Notes under the pieces: model-generated
The model's database searches: none
Told to the model about the DNA's origin: nothing
What the model saw: the letters and a program-made list of their open reading frames with translations, nothing else
From: Carboxylicivirga mesophila
GTDB lineage: Bacteria > Bacteroidota > Bacteroidia > Bacteroidales > Marinilabiliaceae
Assembly (NCBI RefSeq): GCF_018271975.1
Contig: NZ_JAGUCN010000001.1
Span: 372,001 to 436,000 of the forward strand
Reading direction: 5' to 3'
Length of the DNA stretch: 64,000 bases
Shown here: positions 24,696 to 33,826 of the stretch, piece after piece
Numbering within the stretch: the first letter of the stretch is position 1
Layout: each line of letters starts with the position of its first letter
Position numbers and translations under genes: made by a program

Positions 24696-27600
24696 TTATT
24701 TTATCGCATCAATTTTCTCATAGAGCTCTCCTTCGCCCTTGCGCGAGAAGCGATTGCGGATTCTGACAGCCAGGTTATACATAACAGGTGCCATAATGAG
24801 TGTTAAAACTGTTGAGGTACTTAGCCCAAAGATAACCGTCCAGGCCATTGGCGCCCAGAAGTCGGCATTGTCACCTCCAAAGTATATTTTTGGGTCTAAC
24901 TCGGCGAATAAGCTGAAGAAGTCAAAGTTTAGGCCAACAGCCATTGGTATCAGACCAAGAATCGTTGTAATGGCCGTTAATAACACCGGACGAAGACGGG
25001 TTTTACCGGCACGCACAATGCTGTCAATCTCATCCTGACGAGATAGTCGCCCATGCTCACCTAATCCTTTCTGATCTTTCATTTGGCCACGCACCAGGTC
25101 AATATAGTCGATTAATACGATGCCATTATTCACCACAATACCCGCCAGCGACACAATACCAACACCAGTCATCAGGATGATGAAGTCCATTTGGAAAGTG
25201 CCTAATCCCATAAACACACCAATGGTACTAAGTCCAACGGTTCCGATAATGATCAGCGGTTTTGCACCCGAGTTAAACTGCGTTATCAATATCATTGCAA
25301 TTAGTGCGAGCGCAAATAGTAGTGCACCCACCAGGAAGTCAGAAGTTTCTTGCTGGCTTTCCTGTTCTCCCGTCATTTTCCAGGTGTAGTTGGGCGGCAT
25401 CTGGTAGTCCGACAGAACCTGCTTGATACGTGCATTGATTGTATTGGCATTATAGCCTTCCACTACGTTTGAACTCAGTGTGATAACACGTGTGTTGTCT
25501 ATGCGGATAATCTTCTCGTAGGTTGATGCGTATTCATAGCTGGCTACCGCAGAGATTGGGATCAGACTGATAACGCCATTTTTGTCTACCTTCATCTTTT
25601 GGTTCATTAAGGTAGAAACATCATAGCGGTACTTATCCTGCAGGCGCAACATGATGTCGTATTCATCCTCACCATCTTTGTACTTGCTGATTTCTTTACC
25701 ATATAATGAGGTGCGGAGAGCCATGGCCACGGCCTGAGTTGATAGTCCCATGCGGCGTACTTTATCTCTGTCGATAAAAAGCTGCATCTCAGGTTTATTG
25801 GTGTTAAGGTCCATTTCCAGATTTTCGATACCCGAGATATGATCTTCCTTAATAACACGTTTGATATCCTCTGTCACAGCAATCAGCTTATCGTAATCAT
25901 CACCTGCCACCTCAATGTTGATAGGCTTACCAACAGGCGGTCCGTTTTCCTCTTTCTCGATGAATATTTTGGCACCCACAAAGCCATCAAAGGCATTCGA
26001 CAGCTTCGACATGATGTCGCGTGTGCTGTGTCCCTGGCGATATTGGTAATCAAGAAAAGTGATGGTTGTTAATGACTTGTTGGGCGAACGACCCGACTCG
26101 AATAAGCCACCTTTACCTGTTCCAACACTTACGCCCACTGACTTGACAATGTCCATGTAGGGTTCCAGTGTGCTGTACAAAATATCTTCGGCATTCTTCG
26201 TTACTACATCTGTTACTTCAATATCTGTACCCAGCGGCAGTTCCATGGTGACATAAATAGTCCTTGGTTCATTTTCGGGGAAGAAATAAACGTTGGGTTG
26301 CATCATGCCGAAAAAGAATAAAGAGAACAGAAAGAGCCCTAATGAGCCGGCTAATAGCCATTTGCTGGTGCTGCGGCCGAGCGCTTTACGCAAGGTGCCT
26401 TCGTACATATTCTCCAGCATGGGCAGAAAGGTGTACTGAAACCAGATGGCAGAAGGTTTAAGTACATATTTATTGAGTGTCGTAATTAGCAATGGCAGAA
26501 TAAATATATTACCCCACAGGATGCTGCCAGCCAAGTAAAAGATAACGCCCAAAGCAGCCAAGCCACCTGTTACAATGAAGTACTTCTTAAAGCTCTTTTG
26601 CTCCCTGATATCCTCCAGTTTCATAAACTGCGAGGCAAATACCGGGTTAATTACCAAGGCTACGAATAATGATGATGCCAATACTATAATTAATGTGATG
26701 GGCAGGTAACTCATGAATTTACCCACTATGCCAGGCCAAAATACCAAGGGGAAAAAGGCAGCAAGGGTGGTGGCTGTTGATGAGATAATTGGAATGGCAA
26801 TTTCACTGGTACCATTCTTAACAGCTTTTTCTGGTTTCACGCCGTGCTCCATCATCCGGTAGACATTTTCAATGACTACAATGGCATTATCAACCAGCAT
26901 ACCCAGTGCCAGCACCAAGCTAAACAGAACCATGGTGTTAATTGTATAGCCTATTTGCTTCAGCACCATCATGGAAATAATCATGGACATAGGAATGGCC
27001 AGCCCTGAGAAGATGGCGTTGCGTAACCCCAGGAACATATACAGTACAATCATCACGAAGATCATTCCCAGTAAAATACTGTTCTCCAGGTTGGTGATTT
27101 GGTCGCGCACAAATACCGACTGGTCATCGGTAACGGTAACAGTCAAATCAACTGGTAAGGTCTCACTTTCCTGCTTTTGCTTGATGATGCCCAGAATTTT
27201 ATCGGTTGCGTCGAGCAGGTTCTGGCCACTCTTTTTAACGATGGAGAGCGTAACTACCGATTTATGATCCAGGCGTGAGATGGTGCTCTGTTCTTCAAAA
27301 CCATCAATCACCTCTGCCACATCTTTAATGTAAACAGCACGCCCATCAATTTCCTTTACAATGGTGTTGCGAATCTCATCCATGTTTTTGTAGTCGGCCT
27401 GCACACGTATTGAACGGCGTGTACCATCTACTTTCACCTCTCCGGCACCTACAGTGAAGTTCTCGGTGATGATGGCAAATTCAATGTCGTCAAATGTCAG
27501 ATCGTAGGCCGCCATGCGATGAGGATCGGCATGAATTTTAATTTCACGCTCATCAACTCCACGGATATCAGCTTCCCTCACTTCGCGCAGTGTTTCAAAT

Positions 27601-28136
27601 TCGTCCTGCAGACCTTCGGCAAACTTCTTTAGCTCGTAGATACTGTAGTCGCCCGACAGGTTGATGTTAAGCACTGGAAATTCTGAGAAATCGATGTCGT
27701 CCACAATCGGGTCGTCCATCAAATCATCGGGCAGTTCGCTTAAAGCCTTATCCACCTTATCTTTTACATCCAGTTTAGCCTGTTCAACCGATACATCTGC
27801 TTCAAACTCCACAATGATCAGGCTCATGTCCTGAAATGAGTTGGATGACATCTTCTTAACACCATTCAGGTCCTTCAGTTCTTTTTCCAAAGGGCGGGTA
27901 ATCAGGTTTTCGATGTCCAAGGGGCTGTTGCCCGGGTGGGGCGTGCTCACCGAGATGTAAGGAATCACAATCTCGGGGAATTGCTCCCTTTGCATCGATT
28001 GGTAACCCATCCATCCGGCCACAATCAAAAACAGGGTGAGGATGTAGATGGTATTTTTATTGTCAAGTGCCATGAAAGTTGGTTTAAACTTTCGAGTCGA
28101 CACTTTTTCTTTATACTTCGTATTTTCTGTTTGCAT
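24696..28136 (-). CDS. RND efflux transporter (HAE1/AcrB-like inner-membrane pump)
   Basis: A proton-driven resistance-nodulation-division pump of 1146 residues. TM1 (YILTLFLIVAGWMGY) is followed by a first periplasmic loop with LITRPLEKELKDLNGV, and the central membrane block contains MVLFSLVLALGMLVDNAIVVIENVYRMM, which holds the acidic residues of TM4 used in proton relay. A second periplasmic half with DRDKVRRMGLS and the final TM bundle with GIVSLAGIVVNNGIVLIDYID complete the duplicated fold. The repeats are slightly longer than AcrB, with an extra stretch near residues 520-560. Fourth gene of TetR-TolC-MFP-RND. Substrate unknown; drugs, bile-like amphiphiles or lipids are all possible. 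Confidence 0.93.
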   Translation of the reverse strand: MQTENTKYKEKVSTRKFKPTFMALDNKNTIYILTLFLIVAGWMGYQSMQREQFPEIVIPYISVSTPHPGNSPLDIENLITRPLEKELKDLNGVKKMSSNSFQDMSLIIVEFEADVSVEQAKLDVKDKVDKALSELPDDLMDDPIVDDIDFSEFPVLNINLSGDYSIYELKKFAEGLQDEFETLREVREADIRGVDEREIKIHADPHRMAAYDLTFDDIEFAIITENFTVGAGEVKVDGTRRSIRVQADYKNMDEIRNTIVKEIDGRAVYIKDVAEVIDGFEEQSTISRLDHKSVVTLSIVKKSGQNLLDATDKILGIIKQKQESETLPVDLTVTVTDDQSVFVRDQITNLENSILLGMIFVMIVLYMFLGLRNAIFSGLAIPMSMIISMMVLKQIGYTINTMVLFSLVLALGMLVDNAIVVIENVYRMMEHGVKPEKAVKNGTSEIAIPIISSTATTLAAFFPLVFWPGIVGKFMSYLPITLIIVLASSLFVALVINPVFASQFMKLEDIREQKSFKKYFIVTGGLAALGVIFYLAGSILWGNIFILPLLITTLNKYVLKPSAIWFQYTFLPMLENMYEGTLRKALGRSTSKWLLAGSLGLFLFSLFFFGMMQPNVYFFPENEPRTIYVTMELPLGTDIEVTDVVTKNAEDILYSTLEPYMDIVKSVGVSVGTGKGGLFESGRSPNKSLTTITFLDYQYRQGHSTRDIMSKLSNAFDGFVGAKIFIEKEENGPPVGKPINIEVAGDDYDKLIAVTEDIKRVIKEDHISGIENLEMDLNTNKPEMQLFIDRDKVRRMGLSTQAVAMALRTSLYGKEISKYKDGEDEYDIMLRLQDKYRYDVSTLMNQKMKVDKNGVISLIPISAVASYEYASTYEKIIRIDNTRVITLSSNVVEGYNANTINARIKQVLSDYQMPPNYTWKMTGEQESQQETSDFLVGALLFALALIAMILITQFNSGAKPLIIIGTVGLSTIGVFMGLGTFQMDFIILMTGVGIVSLAGIVVNNGIVLIDYIDLVRGQMKDQKGLGEHGRLSRQDEIDSIVRAGKTRLRPVLLTAITTILGLIPMAVGLNFDFFSLFAELDPKIYFGGDNADFWAPMAWTVIFGLSTSTVLTLIMAPVMYNLAVRIRNRFSRKGEGELYEKIDAIK

Positions 28137-28158
28137 TTGTCATCAGATTTAGGCCAGG

Positions 28159-29277
28159 TTAAATTGAGATTGCAGAGCCGTCAACCACCTGGGCATAGCC
28201 TTTTGTGATGATTTTATCGCCGGGCTCAATGCCTTTTACAACTAATGTGTTGTTATTGTCTTTAATGCCGGTTTCGATGTAGCGTTTTTTAGCACGCATC
28301 TGTCCGTCTACTTCTTCAGCAACAAAAACAAATTCACCGCTAAAGTCTTTCTTTACCAAAATCGATGGTACGATAATGGCATCTTCTGCAGCAAAGGTTC
28401 TGAGCTTTAACACCGCCAGCATATTTGGCTTAATGTCATTGGACTGATTATTCATGTTGATACGCACGCGAAACGTACGACTACCCGGGTCAATAACTGA
28501 TGATGAGCGGAAAATTTTAGCTTCAGTCGTTTTGTTGATGACCGGAAACTCCAGATTAACTTTATCGCCTGCATGCACTTGTTGCAGGTATATCTCCGAT
28601 ACATCAGCAGTAATGTATATCTGCTCGATGTTTACCAGTCGTGCAAAAGGTAGTTGCGGGCCAGCCATTTCACCTTCTTTTTGAATGACCTCGTCAACCA
28701 CACCATTGATAGGCGCTCTTACAATGGCCAGGTCCAATTGTGCTTCCAGCGCCTCTTTCTGCTGTTCCAGGGCTTCTTTGTTTGATTTTGCCTGAAGATA
28801 TTCCATTTCCGAGCCAATGTTTTGCTGCCATAAGTCGGCTTGTCGTTCAAAGGTGGTGGTAGCGAGCTTCAGGTTAATATCGATTTGTGCCAGTGAGCGT
28901 TGGGTCATCTCTGTATTTAGTCGTGCCAATACGGTACCTTTCTTCACCCGGTCGCCTTCTTTCACCTCAATAGAAACAATTTTACCGGCAGCTTCGGGAC
29001 TAACAATAATGTTCTTATCAGCTTCAACCTTACCGGTTACATCTACAAAATGTTCGTATAATCGTGGTTTAACTGGCGTGGCCACTACATTAACTGCTCC
29101 TTCTTTTTTATCAGCCGCTAATTCTTTCTCCAGCTTGGCAATGTTCTTCTTAAGTTCGCTAAGCTCCTTTTTATATTGGTTAAGTTGCTCTTCTTTAACT
29201 TGTCTGTCATCATCGCCTTGTTTGGCCGAGCAAGCTACCATAAGAGCGATAAGTGGTAGTATTAATAACTTTTTCAT
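28159..29277 (-). CDS. Periplasmic adaptor lipoprotein (membrane fusion protein)
   Basis: Links the RND pump to the outer-membrane channel. Lipobox LMVAC at residues 12-16 makes it a lipoprotein. A coiled-coil stretch rich in Glu and Lys follows (about 25-55), then the split lipoyl domain (VSPEAAGKIVSIEVKEGDRV and ... IVRAPINGVVDEV) around an alpha-hairpin, and beta-barrel regions ending with GDKIITKGYAQVVDGSAISI. The ATG at 29277 is used since the longer reading from 29316 lacks a signal sequence at its start. It lies 22 bp before the RND gene and 41 bp after the TolC gene. Confidence 0.92.
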   Translation of the reverse strand: MKKLLILPLIALMVACSAKQGDDDRQVKEEQLNQYKKELSELKKNIAKLEKELAADKKEGAVNVVATPVKPRLYEHFVDVTGKVEADKNIIVSPEAAGKIVSIEVKEGDRVKKGTVLARLNTEMTQRSLAQIDINLKLATTTFERQADLWQQNIGSEMEYLQAKSNKEALEQQKEALEAQLDLAIVRAPINGVVDEVIQKEGEMAGPQLPFARLVNIEQIYITADVSEIYLQQVHAGDKVNLEFPVINKTTEAKIFRSSSVIDPGSRTFRVRINMNNQSNDIKPNMLAVLKLRTFAAEDAIIVPSILVKKDFSGEFVFVAEEVDGQMRAKKRYIETGIKDNNNTLVVKGIEPGDKIITKGYAQVVDGSAISI

Positions 29278-29318
29278 GATGTTCGTGTTTAGTTGGGTGT
29301 TAATGTTAGTTACCATGG

Positions 29319-30656
29319 CTATAGTTGGTTAATGGCTTTTTGGTATTTAATGTGTGTATCCAGTAGGTTGAGCGTTGATTGAATATAGTTTATTTGCGAT
29401 TGAATAAATTGACCTTCGTTCTGCGATAATTCTGTGCTGGAAGCCAATCCTTTGGTGAATTTTATGCGCGTGCGGTCATAAATTCTAAAGGCTATGGCTT
29501 CTCCTTCTTTATCGTTAAGATAAGTCGCTTTTGCATTTTTAAAATTCGACTCGGCCACCATCAGTTGCTGCTTAAGTCCTTCTTCCATCTGGCGCATGTC
29601 GTTTTGCAACTTCAGGTAGTTTATTTTCTCCTGCTTCACTTTAGCATGGCGCATACCTGATGTGAAAATAGGCATGCTAAGTGATAAGCCAAGCATTTGT
29701 GAGTTGGTGTTCTCCATGTTACTGAATTCATCACCAAATTCAATATAACTGATGTTATAAAACGCATTTATCTTCGGCAGATACTGCACTTGCTCATTTT
29801 TAATAATGGTTTTTTGTGCATCTTCCTGTGTTTCCAAAATTGAATAGTCGATATGTGTTTTAACATCAAAACCATTGGATTGAGGAGAGTATGCCTCCAC
29901 AGGCGTTAGCAAGAAATCAATATCATCTGATAACTTTATCGGTTGCTCAATGCTTAAACCCATGGAATACTTAAGTACTGCCTCTGCAATAGTCAGCTGT
30001 CGCTCAGCATCAAGTACAAGATTGCGCGAGTTGTTTACCATCAGCTTTAACTGGTCTACATCGGTCATCTCGCGGAAACCGTTGTTAAAATAGGCCTCTG
30101 TCTCTTTCAGTGTTTGCTGGTTAACTTCGAGGTTCTTTTTAAAGGTTTCTAGATTTTTGCGCGCCACTAAGGCAACATAATAAGCTTCGGCCACCGATTG
30201 GCGCACATCAATCTGTGTTTTGGTTTTGTTCTTCTCACTAATGTCCACATAAATTCTACTGGCTTTAATGCCCAGAAGGTATGAACCATCAAATATTAGC
30301 TGACTTACATTACCTGTTGCATTCCAGTTATATTGCTGGCCAAACTGAGTTTTAAGGCGTATAGGCTCCGAACCATCATCAGGCGTCATGGTAATAACAT
30401 TCTCCTGTATGGATAAATTATTCGTCACCTGTCCTTCGGCATTTACCTGCGGGAGACCGATGGCTATATACTCCCATACTCTTTTTTCGGCAGCTTCTAT
30501 ATCATACGTGGCACTTTTGCTCTGAAAAGCATTTTCGGAGGCATAGTCCATTGCCTGCTGCAGCGAAAATGTCAGCGAATCGCCAGATGACTGAGCGGCC
30601 AGCGGTGCTAATCCAAAAATGAATAGAAGCAGTGCTGTGATTAAGTTTTTACTCAT
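29319..30656 (-). CDS. TolC-family outer-membrane efflux protein
   Basis: Outer-membrane channel of the tripartite pump. The signal peptide MSKNLITALLLFIFGLAPLAAQ is followed by the OEP repeat start LTFSLQQAMDYASENAFQ. A second OEP half begins near residue 235. Long amphipathic helices are seen throughout. The start is the ATG at 30656, 10 bp after the tetR stop; a longer reading to 30869 overlaps tetR and has no signal peptide at its start. Length of 445 residues is normal. Confidence 0.92.
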   Translation of the reverse strand: MSKNLITALLLFIFGLAPLAAQSSGDSLTFSLQQAMDYASENAFQSKSATYDIEAAEKRVWEYIAIGLPQVNAEGQVTNNLSIQENVITMTPDDGSEPIRLKTQFGQQYNWNATGNVSQLIFDGSYLLGIKASRIYVDISEKNKTKTQIDVRQSVAEAYYVALVARKNLETFKKNLEVNQQTLKETEAYFNNGFREMTDVDQLKLMVNNSRNLVLDAERQLTIAEAVLKYSMGLSIEQPIKLSDDIDFLLTPVEAYSPQSNGFDVKTHIDYSILETQEDAQKTIIKNEQVQYLPKINAFYNISYIEFGDEFSNMENTNSQMLGLSLSMPIFTSGMRHAKVKQEKINYLKLQNDMRQMEEGLKQQLMVAESNFKNAKATYLNDKEGEAIAFRIYDRTRIKFTKGLASSTELSQNEGQFIQSQINYIQSTLNLLDTHIKYQKAINQL

Positions 30657-30666
30657 AGTTGTGTGT

Positions 30667-31296
30667 TTATTTGTTTTCGTAGTTTTTTTCACAAAATAGC
30701 TTGTCGACTTCCTGCATGCCCTTTTCGGTACAAACACCTCTGAAGTGGTATTTAAATACTTCGCTAAATAGTTCCATTTCGCGCAGTTCATTAACCGTGA
30801 ACAGTCCATTGGTGTCATCAAATGTAAATAGGTGATGAGCCAATAGCAGGCGGGCAATGATGGAGTCAATTATATCTTCGTGATACAGCCCTTCCTGTTT
30901 GCCTTTTTTAATATTGGCGATGTAAGCCTCCATTATAAATTCTTTCTGTTTCTCTTTAAAATCGTATAAGAGTGCAGGGTAATATTTTTTTAAGTCAAAC
31001 AATATGGTAGGCTGATACTGTCCAATGTGTGGTTCCATTAACTTCTTAAATTCAAAGAATTGCTCGATGGCATTTAAATCTGGACGCTTAAAAACAGCCA
31101 TTACCTCAATGTCTTTCATATTGGCCAGTTGCAAGGCTTCTTCCACCAGCTTGTTTTTATCGTCGATATGTTGATACAGGGTTTTCTTCGACATGCCCAG
31201 TTCCCGGGCAATGTCATCCATGCTAATGCTCTTGATGCCGTACTGGCAAAAAAGCTTTAATGAACTTTCAATTATTTCCAGGCGTTTTTCTTCCAT
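30667..31296 (-). CDS. TetR-family repressor of the efflux operon
   Basis: A 209-residue regulator with an N-terminal helix-turn-helix: IESSLKLFCQYGIKSISMDDIARELGMSKKTLYQHIDDK is the standard TetR DNA-binding arrangement (quoted here in parts: GIKSISMDDIARELGMSK at residues 20-37, KTLYQHIDDK after it). The C-terminal domain is helical and would bind an unknown inducer. It is the first gene of the operon, so self-repression is expected. A perfect 11-bp inverted repeat sits 30-66 nt upstream of its ATG and overlaps the -33 region of the probable promoter. The -7 box is so close to the ATG that the message may be leaderless. Confidence 0.93.
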   Translation of the reverse strand: MEEKRLEIIESSLKLFCQYGIKSISMDDIARELGMSKKTLYQHIDDKNKLVEEALQLANMKDIEVMAVFKRPDLNAIEQFFEFKKLMEPHIGQYQPTILFDLKKYYPALLYDFKEKQKEFIMEAYIANIKKGKQEGLYHEDIIDSIIARLLLAHHLFTFDDTNGLFTVNELREMELFSEVFKYHFRGVCTEKGMQEVDKLFCEKNYENK

Positions 31297-31300
31297 GATG

Positions 31301-31308
31301 CAAAAGTA
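31301..31308 (-). promoter_or_regulatory. -7 box of the efflux operon
   Basis: Minus-strand TACTTTTG fits TAnnTTTG and ends only 4 nt before the tetR ATG at 31296. The predicted start of transcription coincides with the start codon, suggesting a leaderless transcript. Confidence 0.5.
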
Positions 31309-31325
31309 TAAACTTTTTACTCTTA

Positions 31326-31362
31326 GGAAACTTAAGTAGTGTTAAAAGTTTCTTAAGTTTCC
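31326..31362. promoter_or_regulatory. Probable TetR operator (perfect 11-bp inverted repeat)
   Basis: GGAAACTTAAG (31326-31336) and CTTAAGTTTCC (31352-31362) are exact inverse complements with a 15-nt spacer. The half nearest tetR covers the -33 position of the minus promoter. Position and symmetry are those of an autoregulatory TetR site, possibly two dimers. Confidence 0.7.
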
Positions 31363-31412
31363 GATTTTTAAACAGAATACTCCTTCAAGAAGAGCTGTTC
31401 GTCAATAATATA

Positions 31413-31444
31413 TTGCCCGTCATCTATTTATGTGTGTTAATTTG
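31413..31444 (+). promoter_or_regulatory. Possible promoter for the outer-membrane protein
   Basis: TTG (31413-31415), 21 nt, then TTAATTTG (31437-31444), one base from TAnnTTTG; ATG 43 nt further at 31488. Medium-weak match. Confidence 0.35.
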
Positions 31445-31487
31445 TCAAAAACGGTTTTCTTAGCGATAGGAAAAACTTAACTGTTCA

Positions 31488-32468
31488 ATGTTGAAGTCAT
31501 TACAAATAGTATCGATCATCCTCTTGTGTTTGACGGTTACCAATGCCTGGTCGCAAAGCAACAAGCGTTTTAAGGGTAAGAAAGGAACATCCAAACGAGA
31601 AATTAAAAAGCGGCAACAGGAAGCCTATGACAAGGATGATACAAATGCTTTTAATCCGAAGCAACCGATGGGAGCCAGGCAAAATGACAGTCGTGATGAT
31701 TTATTGTGGCATGGCGAAACCGCGAATACGATATACGATGGCACCGCGAATATTAGTCTGGTTAATGCTTCACGCTATGGTTTAAAGCCAGGCCTTGAGC
31801 TTTCGTCTGTGCTCTTGCTCAACTACTGGATGCCCAATGTGTACCTCAAGAAACGATGGCGAAACGACACCTGGTATGTAGCCAGTAAGCATGGTTTGTA
31901 TTCAGCAACGCCCGGCTTACATTGGTTTAATAACAAAAATTACAGCTCGGTTGTAGATAATGCCAGCCAGATACCATTTATTCTTTCTATGAAAAATGAG
32001 TTAATGGTTTCGCGTTTTATTATGAGCGATACGCGCTGTGGAAGGGATAAGCCATACATTATTCTGACTGGAGGTCTTGGAGTTGATTTTGGCGTTCCAT
32101 TCGGTGATTCTGATTTAAGTGAAATGAAAGGGCACTTTCTGGCTAACAGAAGTCCGGCACTAACAGGCTCAGGATATTCTGCTTATCTAAAATTAAGGGC
32201 CGACTGGCAAATGACGCCCATGCTGATGCTTGGTGGTGGTTTTAAGTATTTCAGAGGTAATTTTTCGGGGAATGGAGCACTGGAGCACCAGGCCGAATTA
32301 CAAACGTTAATTATTCCTAGTTTGTCGTTTACTATTGGTTATGCTCTTTCATTTGCTAACTATGTTGATACCAATAGTATGGCTATCCTGCCATTTTTTG
32401 ATATCACCTATTATTTTGGAAAAAGACAAGGGCGGCAGAAAGGACTCTTCGGCAATAAGATGTTTTAG
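31488..32468 (+). CDS. Predicted outer-membrane beta-barrel protein, unknown function
   Basis: A 326-residue exported protein. Residues 1-22 are a signal peptide (ending NAWSQ). A basic, disordered stretch follows (KRFKGKKGTSKREIKKRQQ). From about residue 85 alternating hydrophobic strands with aromatic ends are seen, up to a C-terminal strand FFDITYYFGKRQG, as in outer-membrane barrels. Divergent from the TetR efflux operon. The basic linker after the signal peptide is unusual and could contact peptidoglycan or nucleic acid. I do not recognise a named family. Confidence 0.7.
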   Translation: MLKSLQIVSIILLCLTVTNAWSQSNKRFKGKKGTSKREIKKRQQEAYDKDDTNAFNPKQPMGARQNDSRDDLLWHGETANTIYDGTANISLVNASRYGLKPGLELSSVLLLNYWMPNVYLKKRWRNDTWYVASKHGLYSATPGLHWFNNKNYSSVVDNASQIPFILSMKNELMVSRFIMSDTRCGRDKPYIILTGGLGVDFGVPFGDSDLSEMKGHFLANRSPALTGSGYSAYLKLRADWQMTPMLMLGGGFKYFRGNFSGNGALEHQAELQTLIIPSLSFTIGYALSFANYVDTNSMAILPFFDITYYFGKRQGRQKGLFGNKMF

Positions 32469-32673
32469 CACTATGGGCGATGGTCCTTGGTGGTCTTTTG
32501 TTCAAATTAAGGCGAAACGCTATCAATTCATCCGTTTTGCTTCTTCTGCGAAGGTTATCCTCCTTTATAATTCAATACATTTGACAGCGTTATAAGTTAA
32601 GTGCTTTAATAACAGTCTGGAATTGATTCAGGTTTAATTCATTGACTTGTTAGTTGGATGGTGATTAAATTTT

Positions 32674-32681
32674 ATCTTTAT
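32674..32681 (+). promoter_or_regulatory. Possible -7 box before the ROK kinase
   Basis: TATCTTTA (TAnnTTTG with a final A) lies 83 nt before the ATG; TTG triplets occur 16 and 23 nt upstream, neither at the best spacing. The gap 32469-32763 (295 bp) shows nothing else. Confidence 0.3.
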
Positions 32682-32763
32682 GCGGGCAATAGTGTTTTGC
32701 CATTATTTACCCATCAACCAAAAAACAACAAGTGTTTAATTAAATTTTAAAATTCTTTTAGCG

Positions 32764-33738
32764 ATGAAGAAAGAAGTAGCTATTGGTATTGACATTGGGG
32801 GAACCAATACTGTAATTGGAGTGGTCGACCGAGCGGGAAACCTGCTGGCGGAAGCCTCAACACCTACTTTAACTAATACCGATGTTAAGAACTACCTGGA
32901 TGTGCTTAGTGCCAAAATCAATGAGACTGTTTTTGAACTTGACGAAGAAGTTGAAGTAATGGGAATTGGTGTTGGTGCACCAAGCAGCAACTACTACACC
33001 GGTGAAATTGTGGGCGCATCAAACCTGGGATGGGGTGATGTGGTACCATTTGTCGAATTATTGCGTCAGTACTATGACTATCCGGCTATCGTATTAACCA
33101 ATGATGCCAATTCGGCTGCCGTTGGCGAAATGATGTATGGCGGAGCCAAAGGAATGAACAACTTTATCATGTTAACGCTGGGAACTGGTGTTGGTAGTGG
33201 TATTGTTATCAACAACGAACTAGTGCTGGGGCATGATGGATTTGCCGGTGAACTTGGACATGTGATTACAGAGCGTAATGGTCGCGAGTGTGGTTGTGGA
33301 CGCAATGGGTGCCTCGAGACTTATGCATCTGCTACGGGTATTTGTCGTACTGTATCAGAATTGAATGCCAGCACAAAGATTCCAAGTGAATTGCGAAAAG
33401 TGCCATCAGGGCAGTTTACCTCAAAAATGGTATATGACGCTGCTGTTAAAGGTGATGAGCTGGCATTGGAAGCATTCGAAAGAACCGGTGAAATGCTGGG
33501 ACGTGCCATTGCCGATTTTGTGGCATTCTCAAGTCCCGAAGCAGTATTCCTGTTTGGTGGTTTAGCACAGGCTGGCGATTATATATTTAAGCCAACCAAA
33601 AAGCACATGGAAGAGAATATGTGCTTCCTGTACAGCAATAAAGTGCAGTTGTTGCCATCGGAACTGGATGGTGCCAAAATTGCTGTGTTGGGTGCAAGCG
33701 CTGTTGTGTGGAAAGAGCTTGAGCAGGTAGAGCAGTAA
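32764..33738 (+). CDS. ROK-family sugar kinase (glucokinase/mannokinase-like)
   Basis: An ATP-dependent cytosolic hexose kinase of 324 residues. Seen: phosphate-1 motif AIGIDIGGTNTVIGVVD at residues 6-22; catalytic Asp in LTNDANSAAVGE (about residue 117); ROK signature with LGTGVGSGIVI; the zinc-binding CGCGRNGCLE and its His in ELGHV; and the adenosine motif FLFGGLAQAG. The protein lies in front of a GH92 mannosidase with a terminator between them, so it may phosphorylate released mannose or glucose; the substrate cannot be told from the motifs. Confidence 0.9.
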   Translation: MKKEVAIGIDIGGTNTVIGVVDRAGNLLAEASTPTLTNTDVKNYLDVLSAKINETVFELDEEVEVMGIGVGAPSSNYYTGEIVGASNLGWGDVVPFVELLRQYYDYPAIVLTNDANSAAVGEMMYGGAKGMNNFIMLTLGTGVGSGIVINNELVLGHDGFAGELGHVITERNGRECGCGRNGCLETYASATGICRTVSELNASTKIPSELRKVPSGQFTSKMVYDAAVKGDELALEAFERTGEMLGRAIADFVAFSSPEAVFLFGGLAQAGDYIFKPTKKHMEENMCFLYSNKVQLLPSELDGAKIAVLGASAVVWKELEQVEQ

Positions 33739-33744
33739 ATGCAT

Positions 33745-33774
33745 AAAAGGGGTGCAGTAATCTGTACCCTTTTC
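33745..33774 (+). terminator. Terminator after the ROK kinase
   Basis: AAAAGGGGTGCAG pairs with CTGTACCCTTTT around a TAAT loop with one bulge, followed by a T-rich stretch. It starts 6 nt after the stop. Confidence 0.6.
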
Positions 33775-33826
33775 AAACTTCAACTTCTGTTTGGTTGCAA
33801 ATAGTAATTATTAATATAGACTAAAC

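Noticed and set aside
29278-29316. N-terminal extension of the efflux adaptor
   Set aside because: The lipoprotein signal begins at the ATG at 29277; an extension would bury it.
28817-29332. 171-aa plus-strand ORF
   Set aside because: Antisense to the adaptor gene; Ser/Phe-rich composition is a reverse-complement artefact.
30657-30869. N-terminal extension of TolC
   Set aside because: It overlaps tetR in another frame; the signal peptide begins at 30656.
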